Positions 46,594 to 55,098 of a stretch of DNA of 64,000 nucleotides are shown one piece after another; positions within the stretch are counted from its first letter, which is position 1, and the number at the start of each line of letters is the position of its first letter. The notes under the pieces are model-generated. The model searched no databases. It saw only the letters and a list, made by a program, of their open reading frames with translations, and was not told the DNA's origin. The DNA comes from Candidatus Altimarinota bacterium. GTDB lineage: Bacteria; Patescibacteriota; Gracilibacteria; BD1-5; UBA2023. The DNA lies in NCBI GenBank assembly GCA_024709505.1, contig JANJWP010000005.1, forward strand, positions 1 to 64,000. The letters run 5' to 3'. The translations under genes were made by a program, and so were the position numbers.

Positions 46594-47856
46594 ATGCAAA
46601 CGAATTCGTACATCGAGCGCCTGAAGGAGGAGATATACAAGGGTGACAACGCCCAGCAAATCTGCAACCTCATCATCAGCGCGGCCGTCTCCGTCCGGTC
46701 TTCCGACATCCACATCGAACCGTTGTCGAATTATGTCCGCATCCGTTACCGCGTGGACGGCGTGCTCGAAGAAATTCTTGAATACCAACAGTTTCTCCAT
46801 CCTCAAATCGTTGCCCGCTATAAGATTTTGGCCAACCTCAAGATCGACGAGTCGCGCATGCCTCAGGACGGGCGCATTTCGGTAACCATCGACGAAAAAC
46901 CTCTCGATCTTCGCGTTTCGACGCTCCCCACCGTTTCCGGCGAAAAGATCGTCATGCGCATCGTTGATAAATCCAAGAAGATTCCCGATCTCGACGTCCT
47001 TGGTATCGAAGGGCAGAACGGCGAAATCCTGAAACGCGCCATTTCGCTTCCGAACGGAATCATCCTCACTTCCGGCCCGACCGGCTCCGGTAAGTCCACG
47101 ACCCTTTATTCGTGCCTTACCCGTCTGAACAAGCCCGATGTCAATATCATGACGCTCGAAGACCCGGTAGAAAACGTCATCGACGGGGTTAACCAGAGCC
47201 AGATGTTTCCGGATATCGGATACAATTTCGCTTCCGGCCTCCGCACGGCGCTCCGTCAGGATCCGGACATCATCATGGTCGGTGAAATCCGCGACCGGGA
47301 AACCATCAATATTGCCATTGAAGCCTCGCTTACGGGACACTTGGTACTCTCGACCATCCATACCAACTCGGCTGCCGAAACGATTACCCGCATCCTCAAC
47401 ATGGGCATTCCGGCATTTCTCCTTCCGGCATCGATGAACGCCATCATCGCCCAACGCCTCATTCGCCGCCTCTGTCCGCATTGCCGCAAGCCCGTGCCGG
47501 CCGAATCACTTCAACCACGCATGCAGGAATCGGTGAAAAGGGCGATTTCGCGGACGAACAAGAAAGAACTTGCCTCCCGCGTTCCCGCTGAAATTCTCCA
47601 AAACCCCAAATTCTACGAACCCGTCGGTTGCGAACACTGCGGCAATAGTGGATATTCGGGGCGGGCGGGAATCTATGAAATCATGGAAATCGGCCCCGAA
47701 ATCAAGAAGCTCATTCTCGATAACGCCTCGGGCGTACAGATCAACGAAACGGCCATCGATGCCGGGATGATTTCCCTCGAACAGGACGGAATCATGAAGG
47801 CCCTCAACGGTCTCACGTCCCTCGACGAAGTTTACGCCGCCGCCAAGGAAGGTTAA
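46594..47856 (+). CDS. pilB: Type IV pilus assembly/type II secretion ATPase (PilB/GspE family)
   Basis: Hexameric ATPase that powers pilin assembly. Short version (420 aa) without the N-terminal MshEN domain. Motifs: ASDIHIEP-like RSSDIHIEPLSNYVRIRYRVDGVL, MPQDGRI, LRVSTLPTVSGEKIVMRI, Walker A TSGPTGSGKSTTLYS, Asp box EDPVE, Walker B LRQDPDIIMVGEIRDRET, His box LVLSTIHTNSA, and the tetracysteine zinc site CPHC..CEHCGNSGYSGRAGIYEI. 12 nt behind the PilO-like gene, 11 nt before pilC. No UGA. Confidence 0.95.
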   Translation: MQTNSYIERLKEEIYKGDNAQQICNLIISAAVSVRSSDIHIEPLSNYVRIRYRVDGVLEEILEYQQFLHPQIVARYKILANLKIDESRMPQDGRISVTIDEKPLDLRVSTLPTVSGEKIVMRIVDKSKKIPDLDVLGIEGQNGEILKRAISLPNGIILTSGPTGSGKSTTLYSCLTRLNKPDVNIMTLEDPVENVIDGVNQSQMFPDIGYNFASGLRTALRQDPDIIMVGEIRDRETINIAIEASLTGHLVLSTIHTNSAAETITRILNMGIPAFLLPASMNAIIAQRLIRRLCPHCRKPVPAESLQPRMQESVKRAISRTNKKELASRVPAEILQNPKFYEPVGCEHCGNSGYSGRAGIYEIMEIGPEIKKLILDNASGVQINETAIDAGMISLEQDGIMKALNGLTSLDEVYAAAKEG

Positions 47857-47867
47857 TCCCCCATGCC

Positions 47868-49019
47868 ATGAATGCTCAAATGAACCAGGAAATCATCATC
47901 CAAGACGTCAAAAGCGACGGTCCGGACCAATCGGAGTCGGGCGGGCTTTTGGCGAAGTTCGAAAATTGGATGTTGAACCAGCAGCGGTTCAAGCTCAAAC
48001 AGAAGGTCGTATTTTTCCGCTTGCTCGCCACGATGGCGAATGCCGGATTGCCGATCCTCAAATCGCTTTCGATTCTGGAACGCCAAGAAAAAAATCCGGT
48101 AGCGAAAACGTATTTCGGTCGCATGATCGCGGGCATTAAGTCCGGAAAGAACCTTTCGGCCACGCTTCGCGATTTCGAGGGAAATTTTACCGATGCCGAA
48201 TGCTCCATCATCGAATCCGGAGAAAAAACCGGTAAGCTCAACGGGGCGCTGGTACAACTTGCCGACCAAGTCGAAAAGGTCGCCGACATTTCCATGAAAT
48301 TGAAAGGCGCGCTCATCTATCCGGCGGGAATCATCATCGTCATGTTCATTTGTATCGGCGTGCTCATGACGCTCGTCGTACCCAAACTCGTCACGATTTT
48401 CGGCGAACGCGAAAAATTGCCGCCGATGACCCAATTCCTTCTCTCGGTCAGCGACGTGTTCGTGAATTATTGGTGGGCGATGGTCCTCTGTTTCGCCATC
48501 GTCGTAGCGTTTTTGAAGATTTGGAAAAACACTCCGGAAGGCCACTACCGTTTTGACATGGCGCTCCTCTACGTCCCCATCGTCGGTCCCATCGTCCGGA
48601 AGGTCGTGCTTTCAAAATTTTCCCGGGTCCTTTCCAATCTCCTTTCTTCCGGAATTTCCATCGTCGAATCGTTGCGCATCGTTTCGGAAGTCGTCGATCA
48701 CGAAGTGTACCGTCAGCGCATCATGCTTCTTCGCGAAGATATTAAGAAGGGCGTGAAAATCGGCGAGGGGCTCGAGGAAGACGCGCTCTTCCCGGACATG
48801 CTCGTGCAGATGATCAAGGTTGGCGAAGAAACGGCCCGTCTCGATACCATCATCTTGAAGATCGCCGATTTTTACGATGCCGAAGTCGATTCGACCGTCA
48901 ACGCGATCAATAAGACCATCGAACCGGTCATCATCGTCATCATGGCGGTCGTTGTCGGATTCATCGCGTTGGGGATTCTCCAACCGATCATGAACCTTTC
49001 CGAAATCATGGCGGGGTAG
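47868..49019 (+). CDS. pilC: Type IV pilus inner-membrane platform protein (PilC/GspF family)
   Basis: Polytopic platform protein that couples PilB to pilin extraction. Two GspF domains: VVFFRLLATMANAGLPILKSLSIL..ESGEKTGKLNGALVQLADQVEK with membrane helices ALIYPAGIIIVMFICIGVLMTLVV and the long YWWAMVLCFAIVVAFLKIW; then VLSKFSRVLSNLLSSGISIVESLRIVSEVV..VGEETARLDTIILKIADFY and the final helix PVIIVIMAVVVGFIALGILQPIM. 383 aa, ATG 47868. Followed by a strong bidirectional terminator. No pilin or prepilin peptidase gene is in the window. Confidence 0.94.
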   Translation: MNAQMNQEIIIQDVKSDGPDQSESGGLLAKFENWMLNQQRFKLKQKVVFFRLLATMANAGLPILKSLSILERQEKNPVAKTYFGRMIAGIKSGKNLSATLRDFEGNFTDAECSIIESGEKTGKLNGALVQLADQVEKVADISMKLKGALIYPAGIIIVMFICIGVLMTLVVPKLVTIFGEREKLPPMTQFLLSVSDVFVNYWWAMVLCFAIVVAFLKIWKNTPEGHYRFDMALLYVPIVGPIVRKVVLSKFSRVLSNLLSSGISIVESLRIVSEVVDHEVYRQRIMLLREDIKKGVKIGEGLEEDALFPDMLVQMIKVGEETARLDTIILKIADFYDAEVDSTVNAINKTIEPVIIVIMAVVVGFIALGILQPIMNLSEIMAG

Positions 49020-49021
49020 GG

Positions 49022-49067
49022 GACGAAACGAAAAAAGAGGGGGCATGCCCCCTCTTTTTCGTTTCGT
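49022..49067. terminator. Bidirectional terminator between pilC and the 49076 gene
   Basis: Nearly perfect 20-bp palindrome ACGAAACGAAAAA(A)GAGGGGG-catg-CCCCCTCTTTTTCGTTTCGT. Confidence 0.92.
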
Positions 49068-49075
49068 GAGATCGT

Positions 49076-49690
49076 TTAGGCGATCATTTTCAATTCTCCG
49101 GCGGCCTTCCGGGCCGATTCGACGGATTCCCGTTCGGTATTTGCGCTGAGCTTCGCCCGCGCTTCGGCGCCCCGGGCGATTTCAGCGGTGCGACGCTCGG
49201 TTTCGAGTTCTTGCGCGGCTTTGAGAACGGCCTTGGAAAATTCGAGCTTGCGTGCGTGTTCGATATCTTCGGCCGTTTTTTTCTCGTCCTGCTTTCTCCG
49301 TTTGTCGTTTTCCGCGTCCCGGCCTTCTTGGGTTCCGCGGACGCCTTCGAGTTTTTCAACGAGGGAAAGATAGGCTTTTTCGAGGGCCTTCTTCCGATCA
49401 TCGGCATTTCCGATGGACTTCGCCGCTTCAATCGATTTTTCGTATTCGGCCAAGTGGGGAGCGGACCATTCCGCAAATTCGTCCCTTTCGTTTTTTCCTC
49501 CGGATCATGCGTCGCTCCGCCGCGTCGAAAGGATTTCCGCATAGGCGCTCTTTCCGGCTTTCCGCATGAGGTCGAAAGTTCCTTCTTCCGATTCGGTCCG
49601 TTCCTTTCGGATGAGGGAATCCGCCTCTTCGATCCTTTTCTTTTCGAGGCGGAGTTCTTCTTCTCGGGATTCTTGCTTTTCGAGATTCAT
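49076..49690 (-). CDS. Hypothetical charged coiled-coil protein, 204 aa
   Basis: Unrecognised. Two ORF pieces join at TGA 49505-49507 (STRRSDA-G-SGGKNERDEF). Start ATG 49690 (MNLEKQESREEELRLEKKRIEE). Almost the whole protein is alternating Glu/Lys/Arg helix, with a short break around the recoded Gly; strong coiled-coil character, no cysteine, no membrane segment. A TATGAT box (minus, 49715-49720) lies ~25 nt upstream. It shares the terminator with pilC. A structural or scaffold role is likely but not provable. Confidence 0.7.
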
Positions 49691-49792
49691 AATCGGTGCG
49701 GTTAGTTCGGTTCCATCATACCATGAACAGGACGAAAAGCCAAAAGCCAGGGAATCTTCGGGGGAATTCATCCGCCTCAAAAACCGGTCCGT

Positions 49793-50446
49793 CTAAAATA
49801 CGACGACGAATTCGCCCTTTCTCGGTCGGGATTTGAGTTCGGCAACGCATTCCGCGGCAGTTCCGCGGAAGAATTCTTCGAACTTCTTCGTCAGTTCCCG
49901 AGCAATCACGACGGGATGGTCTCCGCCGAAGTTTTCGGCGATTTCCGCCACCGTCCTATCTATTCGGTGAACGCTCTCGTAGATGACAACGGTGTAATCT
50001 TTGTTCCGTAGCGATTCGAAGAGCGTCTTCCGCCCTTTTTTAATCGGAAGAAACCCAAGGAAGCGAAAATCGTGCGTATGCGCTCCGGAACATACGAGGG
50101 CTGAAAGTACCGCCGACGCTCCCGGAATGGGGGAGACCGGAATTCCTTCCGCAATGGCGGCTTTCACAAGCGCGTATGCCGGATCCGATATTCCCGGCGT
50201 TCCCGCATCCGAAATCAGGGCGCAGGTTTTGCCTTCTTTCAGCGCGTCGAGGATTTTATCGATCTTCGCGACGCCGGAATGCGAATGGAAAGACAACATC
50301 GGACGGTCAATGCCGTAGTGCTTGGTGAGGATGCCCGAAGTGCGGGTATCCTCACAGGCAATGAAATCGGCCTCTTTCAAGACGCGCACGCCGCGGTACG
50401 TCATGTCTTCGAGATTGCCGATAGGAGTCGAGACGAGGTAGAGCAT
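49793..50446 (-). CDS. rsmI: 16S rRNA (cytidine-1402-2'-O)-methyltransferase
   Basis: Methylates C1402 of 16S rRNA with S-adenosylmethionine. Family features: MLYLVSTPIGNLEDMTYRGVRVLKEADFIACEDTRTSG (signature), LSFHSHSG, LISDAGTPGISDPAYALVKAA, PIPGASAVLSALVCSG, FLGFLPIKKGRK, YESVHRIDRTVAEIAENFG, ARELTKKFEEFFRG. 217 aa; E. coli RsmI is longer (286 aa) because of a C-terminal extension lacking here. ATG 50446, 5 nt after the dnaA stop: dnaA-rsmI operon. No UGA. Confidence 0.95.
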   Translation of the reverse strand: MLYLVSTPIGNLEDMTYRGVRVLKEADFIACEDTRTSGILTKHYGIDRPMLSFHSHSGVAKIDKILDALKEGKTCALISDAGTPGISDPAYALVKAAIAEGIPVSPIPGASAVLSALVCSGAHTHDFRFLGFLPIKKGRKTLFESLRNKDYTVVIYESVHRIDRTVAEIAENFGGDHPVVIARELTKKFEEFFRGTAAECVAELKSRPRKGEFVVVF

Positions 50447-50451
50447 GCTAT

Positions 50452-51879
50452 TTAGAGTCCGAGTTTGTCACGGATCACATTCATCTCGTAGTAGAGGTTC
50501 TGGTCCTTTTTCAAGACCGTCTCGAGCTTGCGGCACGAGTAGAGAATGGCTGAATGGTTGCGACCGGAGAAGATGTTCCCGATGCGTTCGTAGGTGAAGT
50601 GCATCTTATTTTTCAGGAGGTACATGGCCACCTGGCGGGGAATCATGTTTTCTTTGCGGCGATCCTCGCCCACGAGGGTCTTTTTTTCGATGCCGAAGTG
50701 CCCGGCGACGGCGTCAAGCAGTTCGTCGTAGCTTCGCGCTACCCGGCGTTGGAGGTTCCGGTTTCCGATGGCATCGTTCGTAACCCCGAGTTTTTGAAAG
50801 CGGGAAGAGACGTTCTCAAGCGTCGGCGGCTTGCCATGGAGTTCGTATTCGGCGATGATCTGATTGAGAATGCCTTCGATTTCGCGGACGTTGGAACTCG
50901 CGTTGTACGCGATGAATTCCGCGACTTCCTGTGGGAGGATGAATTCGCGCGAGCGGGCTTTTTCCTGAAGAATGGCCAAACGGGTTTCGAAATCCGGCGC
51001 CCCGACATCCACGATGATACCCCATTCGAAGCGCGACTTGAGGCGCGGTTCGATTTCGGTGAGTTCCTTCGGCGGACGGTCTCCGGAGAGAACGATTTGC
51101 CGGCCGGATTCGTGCATCAGGTTGAAGATGTTGTAGAGCTCTTCCTGAGTACGCTCTTTCTTCGCGAGGAATTGGACGTCGTCAATGACGAGCACGTCGA
51201 TGTTGCGGTATTTTTCCCGCATCTTATCGACGGTGCGCTTCTTGATGCTGTTGACGTAGTCGGTAAGGAACCGGTCGGCCGTGGTGTAAATGACCTTCTT
51301 GTCCTTGAAACGCGCCTTGATGGTGTTTCCGATGCCTTGGAGGAGGTGGGTCTTTCCAAGTCCTACGTCGCCGTAGATGTAGAGGGGGTTGTACGCGGAG
51401 CCCGGGCGGCGCGAAACGGCGTCGGCAGCAGCATAGGCGAGCTGGTTGGACGGTCCGACGATGAAGTTTTCGAGACGGTATTTCTCGTTCATCATGCGGA
51501 CGTTGATTCCGCCCATTTCCTCCTCTTCCTTGGCGACGGAAGCCTCTTCCTCCTTTTTCTTGAGGGAGAAAAACTCCTTGTATTCCTTCAAACAGTCGAT
51601 TACCGCGGCATTGGAGGGATTGTCGATGTCGGAATCCACCGAGAATTCGACGCTCTCGACCTCGGGGAGTACGCCCGAAACCGCCTCTGCGATCTCGTGC
51701 TTGAACTTGTGGGCGAGATTGTCCCGGGCAAAACTTGAGACGACGCCGAAAACGACTTTTCCATCGGCGTACGAGAGGAGCGACAGCTTCTTGAAGTACG
51801 TAAGGAAATCCTGTTTCTTTACATTACCGGCAATCGCCCGCACGATTTTCCGAAGATGTTCTGCGCTGGGGGGAGTCAT
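50452..51879 (-). CDS. dnaA: Chromosomal replication initiator DnaA
   Basis: AAA+ initiator. The track start (52035) lies in the promoter; I take ATG 51879 (MTPPSAEHLRKIVRAI). Domain I helices at ~1-90, a charged linker (KKKEEEASVAKEEEE), domain III with YIYGDVGLGKTHLLQGIG (Walker A), VLVIDDVQFLA (Walker B), sensor 1 QIVLSGDRPPKEL, sensor 2 SSNVREIEGILNQI, and domain IV ending in IGNIFSGRNHSAILYSCRKLE, the DnaA-box-binding signature. 475 aa. No TTATCCACA-type DnaA box was noticed in the flanking gap, so the origin need not be here. No UGA. Confidence 0.97.
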   Translation of the reverse strand: MTPPSAEHLRKIVRAIAGNVKKQDFLTYFKKLSLLSYADGKVVFGVVSSFARDNLAHKFKHEIAEAVSGVLPEVESVEFSVDSDIDNPSNAAVIDCLKEYKEFFSLKKKEEEASVAKEEEEMGGINVRMMNEKYRLENFIVGPSNQLAYAAADAVSRRPGSAYNPLYIYGDVGLGKTHLLQGIGNTIKARFKDKKVIYTTADRFLTDYVNSIKKRTVDKMREKYRNIDVLVIDDVQFLAKKERTQEELYNIFNLMHESGRQIVLSGDRPPKELTEIEPRLKSRFEWGIIVDVGAPDFETRLAILQEKARSREFILPQEVAEFIAYNASSNVREIEGILNQIIAEYELHGKPPTLENVSSRFQKLGVTNDAIGNRNLQRRVARSYDELLDAVAGHFGIEKKTLVGEDRRKENMIPRQVAMYLLKNKMHFTYERIGNIFSGRNHSAILYSCRKLETVLKKDQNLYYEMNVIRDKLGL

Positions 51880-51996
51880 TCTGGTTCGAATTCCGATGAA
51901 GGGTTCCGTGCCGGGGGTCCCGGCCTTGGAAGATGTGACATATTTACCCGGAGCCGGTCCGGAGTCAAAAGAAAAAAACGCCTTGACACCTAAAAA

Positions 51997-52015
51997 CGTA
52001 CACATTTTTTGTACG
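51997..52015. promoter_or_regulatory. Palindrome CGTACA-N7-TGTACG over the dnaA -10 box
   Basis: Inverted repeat covering the dnaA promoter -10 and presumed start site; possible operator. Confidence 0.4.
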
Positions 52016-52035
52016 CTTTTCCGGTGGCTTGGCAA
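52008..52035 (-). promoter_or_regulatory. Promoter of dnaA-rsmI
   Basis: Minus strand TTGCCA, 16-nt spacer, TACAAA. Confidence 0.55.
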
Positions 52036-52074
52036 GGGGGAGCGAAATCCTCGGTTTTTCGTGTTCGGTTGAGA

Positions 52075-52117
52075 AAAGTCCCCTCGCTTTCAAAAGGAAA
52101 GCGAGGGGACTTTTTGA
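52075..52117. terminator. Terminator of rplS
   Basis: AAAAGTCCCCTCGCTTTC-aaaa-GGAAAGCGAGGGGACTTTTT; long stem, symmetric T/A runs. Confidence 0.9.
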
Positions 52118-52125
52118 CAATGAAT

Positions 52126-52482
52126 TTAGGCCTTGATTTCTTTGAGGCGAGCCGCCTTTCCGCGGAGGTTGCGGATGAAGGAAATGTACTTGCGGCGAAC
52201 CTTGAAAGAACGAAGAACCTCGATCTTGGAAACGCCCGGGGAGTGGATGGCGAAAATCTTTTCGATTCCAATGCCGTCAACGTCCTTGCGAACGGTGATG
52301 GTCTTTTCAAGGGGGCTTGCGCCTTTGGTTCGGATGACGAGCCCGCGGAATTTTTGAATGCGGGACTTTTCTCCTTCCTTGATGATTTGGTGCACTTCGA
52401 CTTCCATGCCGGTGCGGACCTGCGGAACGTCGGCCTTGATGAATTCGGCCTGAATTTCGCGAATGAGGGCTGCGTTCGCCAT
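52126..52482 (-). CDS. rplS: 50S ribosomal protein L19
   Basis: Large-subunit protein at the 30S/50S interface. 118 aa with the L19 layout: PQVRTGMEVEVHQIIKEGEKSRIQKFRGLVIRTKG, KTITVRKDVDGIGIEKIFAIHSPGVSKIEVLRSFKVRRKYISFIRNLRGKAARLKE. ATG 52482. Own promoter (TTGACT-16-TATAGT) and terminator, so monocistronic. No UGA. Confidence 0.98.
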   Translation of the reverse strand: MANAALIREIQAEFIKADVPQVRTGMEVEVHQIIKEGEKSRIQKFRGLVIRTKGASPLEKTITVRKDVDGIGIEKIFAIHSPGVSKIEVLRSFKVRRKYISFIRNLRGKAARLKEIKA

Positions 52483-52541
52483 TTTCTCACGAGGGTTACG
52501 GGATGGATACGGAAAAGCTCGTACCCGAAAAATACCGGCTT

Positions 52542-52569
52542 ACTATATGGAAAGGCGAGGGGGAGTCAA
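52542..52569 (-). promoter_or_regulatory. Promoter of rplS
   Basis: Minus strand TTGACT, 16-nt spacer, TATAGT. Confidence 0.75.
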
Positions 52570-52571
52570 AT

Positions 52572-52802
52572 TTATTTCGAGATTGCCGAAAGCATTTTCG
52601 AAAAGGCTTCCCGATCGATCTCCACTTCCCTTAAGAGCGCCATTCCAAGCTCGAGGTTGACGAGTTTCGCGAGCTTCGTTTTTTCTTCGGATTCCGGCAT
52701 CCGTTCATACCTTGCTTCAAAGGATTCGGCATGCTTCCGAAATTCCGGATACTTTTGGAGGAAGCGCTGCCAATTAGGGGAATCGGTTTCGAGTCGTGAC
52801 AT
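52572..52802 (-). CDS. Small hypothetical helical protein, 76 aa
   Basis: Unrecognised. I start at ATG 52802 (MSRLETDSPNWQRFLQKYPEF), which leaves a compact acidic helical protein; the longer track start has an unlikely basic extension that lies over the upstream gene. Third of three small co-directed genes (53595, 53289, 52802) behind one promoter at 53623-53651; 46 nt from the second. No UGA, no membrane helix. Confidence 0.55.
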   Translation of the reverse strand: MSRLETDSPNWQRFLQKYPEFRKHAESFEARYERMPESEEKTKLAKLVNLELGMALLREVEIDREAFSKMLSAISK

Positions 52803-52848
52803 CGTGGCGGGAGTTTTTTGGGTATTTGAGATCGGCTTTCGGCCTGAA

Positions 52849-53289
52849 CTACAGGAATGCGGACAAGGGATCTTCGAGTTTTCGTGGAATTTCCCCTTCG
52901 GGTTTTTCGCAAACCGGCGGACGTCCGGCATTCCGCATGACTTCGAGCTTGCGTTTGCGATCGTATTCCTCGGCTCAGGCGAGGTTCGATTGGAATGTTG
53001 CTTCTGTTTCCTCGGCCCTGCTCCGCGCTTCTTCGGCCCGGAGTTCGGCTTCTGAAACGAGCCTCTCTATTCGTTCGAACGCGTTCGCGATGTTGCGTCG
53101 CCGTTCTTCGTCGGCATAGTGCTTGATTTCGAGGAGCTTGTCTAGATATTTCGGCCAATGGTCGAGGATTTCGACCTGCCGTTCCGGAAGGAGCGCCGAA
53201 AAAATGCGCTCCAAATTAAAGCGTTCCTGTTCGGTCAGTCAGGATTCCTTGAGGTAGAGCGAAAACTTGAAATTTCCCGGGGCGGACAT
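52849..53289 (-). CDS. Small hypothetical protein, 146 aa, paralog of the 63280-63588 protein
   Basis: Unrecognised. The track shows only the middle (52975-53214). TGA 53239-53241 (YLKES-G-LTEQERF) and TGA 52975-52977 (SNLA-G-AEEYDRK) extend it from ATG 53289 (MSAPGNFKFSLYLK) to TAG 52849. Its core LERIFSALLPERQVEILDHWPKYLDKL matches VERIFACLTEERRITILADWPKIAERI in the 63280-63588 protein, followed in both by a charged helix, so the two are paralogues. C-terminal half is coiled-coil-like (ERIERLVSEAELRAEEARSRAEE). No membrane helix. Function unknown. Confidence 0.7.
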
Positions 53290-53298
53290 GATCTTCCG

Positions 53299-53595
53299 TT
53301 AGCTGATGGCTCCCGAAAGCAGGAGATCGACGGTCTTATAAAAATCAACCCCGATTTTCTGGTTGTCGCGCTCGGCTTGAAGGATGACGAGCTCGATTTC
53401 TTTGGAAACCGCTTCACGTTCGGCGGAATTTTTCAGCGCGTCGATCCTCGAACAAAGCGATGTGAGCGCTTCCCTGAAGGCGGGATCGGAGTTTTTTTCT
53501 CCGAGCGAAAGGAGTTTCTCCTTGGTTTTCTCGGTTGCGGAAACGGAAGTTTCGGTTTCGGATTCGACGGGAATCCTTCCTCGTTCGACGTTCAT
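53299..53595 (-). CDS. Small hypothetical helical protein, 98 aa
   Basis: Unrecognised. The 603-aa track ORF over this place is mostly the shadow of the plus-strand rnhB-queH gene; the real gene begins at ATG 53595 (MNVERGRIPVESETETSVS), 28 nt after a near-consensus promoter. Acidic Ser/Thr/Glu-rich N terminus, then helices (REALTSLCSRIDALKNSAEREAVSKEIELVILQAE) and KIGVDFYKTVDLLLSGAIS. First gene of the three-gene unit; 9 nt to the next ATG. Confidence 0.65.
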   Translation of the reverse strand: MNVERGRIPVESETETSVSATEKTKEKLLSLGEKNSDPAFREALTSLCSRIDALKNSAEREAVSKEIELVILQAERDNQKIGVDFYKTVDLLLSGAIS

Positions 53596-53622
53596 GGGCG
53601 GGTTCGTAAAAGAATTTCGGAC

Positions 53623-53651
53623 AGTATAGGCCCAATCGAAAAGATTTCCAA
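53623..53651 (-). promoter_or_regulatory. Promoter of the 53595-52572 unit
   Basis: Minus strand TTGGAA, 17-nt spacer, TATACT. Confidence 0.75.
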
Positions 53652-53679
53652 TCCTTGCGCGTTTGCGTATCGTATCGGC

Positions 53680-54894
53680 ATGAAACGCAACTACGTAAAA
53701 ATCGGCGTTGACGAGGCCGGGCGTTGACCGTGGTTTTGACCGGTCGTCGCGGCGGCATTGGCTTTCAATCCGAACTCTCCCGTTCCGGAAGGGCTTTTTT
53801 CGTCGCTCAAAGACAGCAAGGCCCTTTCGCCGAAGGTCCGGGAAGGGATATTCCACCAACTCGTCGCCTTGGCTTCTTCGGAAAATCCGTCGGTATTTTT
53901 CGGGGTTGGAACATGCGACAATTTCCTCATTGACGAAATCGGCATTAAAAAGGCCAACCGCGAGGCGATGCGCCGAGCGCTCGAAGAAATCGTTCGGAAA
54001 CTCCCGGGGGAACTTGAAATCAACGCCGTCGTCATCGACGGAAACGACGGTTACCAATTCCAGGAAACCGTCGGCCGCGAAGCGGTTTCGGTCGTTCGGG
54101 GCGACGCCAAGATCCCCGAAATCTCGGGCGCTTCCATCATTGCCAAGACGTTCCGGGACAAACTCGTTGACGCATACGCCCCGCTCTATCCGCACCTCGG
54201 CCTTGAAACCCACAAGGGATACGGCGTAAAAAAACATGCCGACGCCCTTTGCGATCCATCCAAAGTGACCTGAGCGCACCGAAAAAGCTATGCGCCCGTA
54301 CAAGCCGCCCTCTCCCGGAAACCCAAACTTCTTTTGCACGTTTGCTGCGGCCCGGACGCAACGGTTCCCATCATGGATCTCAAGGACCAATACGACCTCC
54401 TTTGTTTTTGGTACGACCCCAACATCCAGCCGAAAGACGAATACGACCGACGTCTCGAAGCTTTCAAAAAGGTTTGCGAAATCGAAGGCGTTCCATTTAT
54501 CGAAGGCGACTACGACGTGGCGGAATTCCTTTCGGAAATCCGAGGGCTCGAACATACGCCCGAAAAAGGCGAAAAATGTTCCAAATGCTATGACATGCGC
54601 CTTCGGAAGACCGCCGAACTCGCGGAGTCCCTCGGAATCCGACGGTTTTCTTCGACGTTGAACAATTCGCCCCACAAAGACCTTTCGAAAATGTTTTCCT
54701 TGGGCGAAAAAAACGCCCTCGAACGGAATCTCGAATTCCTGAAGATCGCCTTCCGCAAGAACGGGGGATTCGATCGGAGCGTCCAATACACCAAGAAGCA
54801 CGGGATATACCGTCAAAATTATTGCGGATGCGTTTTTTCCGAAACGTTTCCCAAGCCCGGAGCGGAAATTCCGGAAGGGGAGTGGCGGGGATAG
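53680..54894 (+). CDS. rnhB-queH: Fusion of ribonuclease HII and epoxyqueuosine reductase QueH, 404 aa
   Basis: The track shows two ORFs; with TGA read as Gly (53725, 53737, 54271) they are one frame. Residues 1-~210 are RNase HII, which cuts RNA in RNA-DNA hybrids: VKIGVDEAGR-G-PWF-G-PVVAAA (active-site Asp-Glu), SLKDSKALSPKVRE, AVVIDGND, GDAKIPEISGASIIAKTFRD, GYGVKKHADAL and the usual end T-G-AHRKSYAPVQAAL. Residues ~215-404 are QueH, the last step of queuosine synthesis: KLLLHVCCGPDAT, LCFWYDPNIQP, YDRRLEAFKKVCE, CSKCYDMRLRKTAELA, RFSSTLNNSPHKD, IYRQNYCGCVFS. The QueH motif CCxPC is CCGPD here, one Cys missing. No start codon or stop separates the halves. Confidence 0.93.
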
Positions 54895-54937
54895 CCGCCA
54901 TCGCCCGTTGCCTCGCCCAGTTTCCCCCTTTGGAATC

Positions 54938-54965
54938 TTGACATTGGTATTGTATTGCCTATAAG
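54938..54965 (+). promoter_or_regulatory. Promoter of the PAS-GGDEF gene
   Basis: TTGACA, 16-nt spacer, TATAAG; ~127-nt leader before the ATG holding a small hairpin CCGCT-tgaaacg-AGCGG. Confidence 0.75.
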
Positions 54966-55098
54966 GCTTTGGAAACGCAGGTGGGATTTTTCCGTTCCAA
55001 CCCTTGGTAAAGAATCCATACCAAAAACGACTCCCCCCGCTTGAAACGAGCGGACTTTCCGGCGTTTTCGGTAAATGCCGCGCCTTCCTTTTCCTTCC

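Noticed and set aside
52005-52035. Upstream start for DnaA as in the ORF track
   Set aside because: Lies on the promoter hexamers, so it would not be on the transcript.
54334-54894. queH as a separate gene
   Set aside because: No stop in frame between it and rnhB once UGA is Gly, and the RNase HII C-terminal motif spans the TGA.
54966-55098. c-di-GMP (GEMM) riboswitch in the GGDEF leader
   Set aside because: I looked for the GEMM conserved core and did not see it; only a small hairpin is present.
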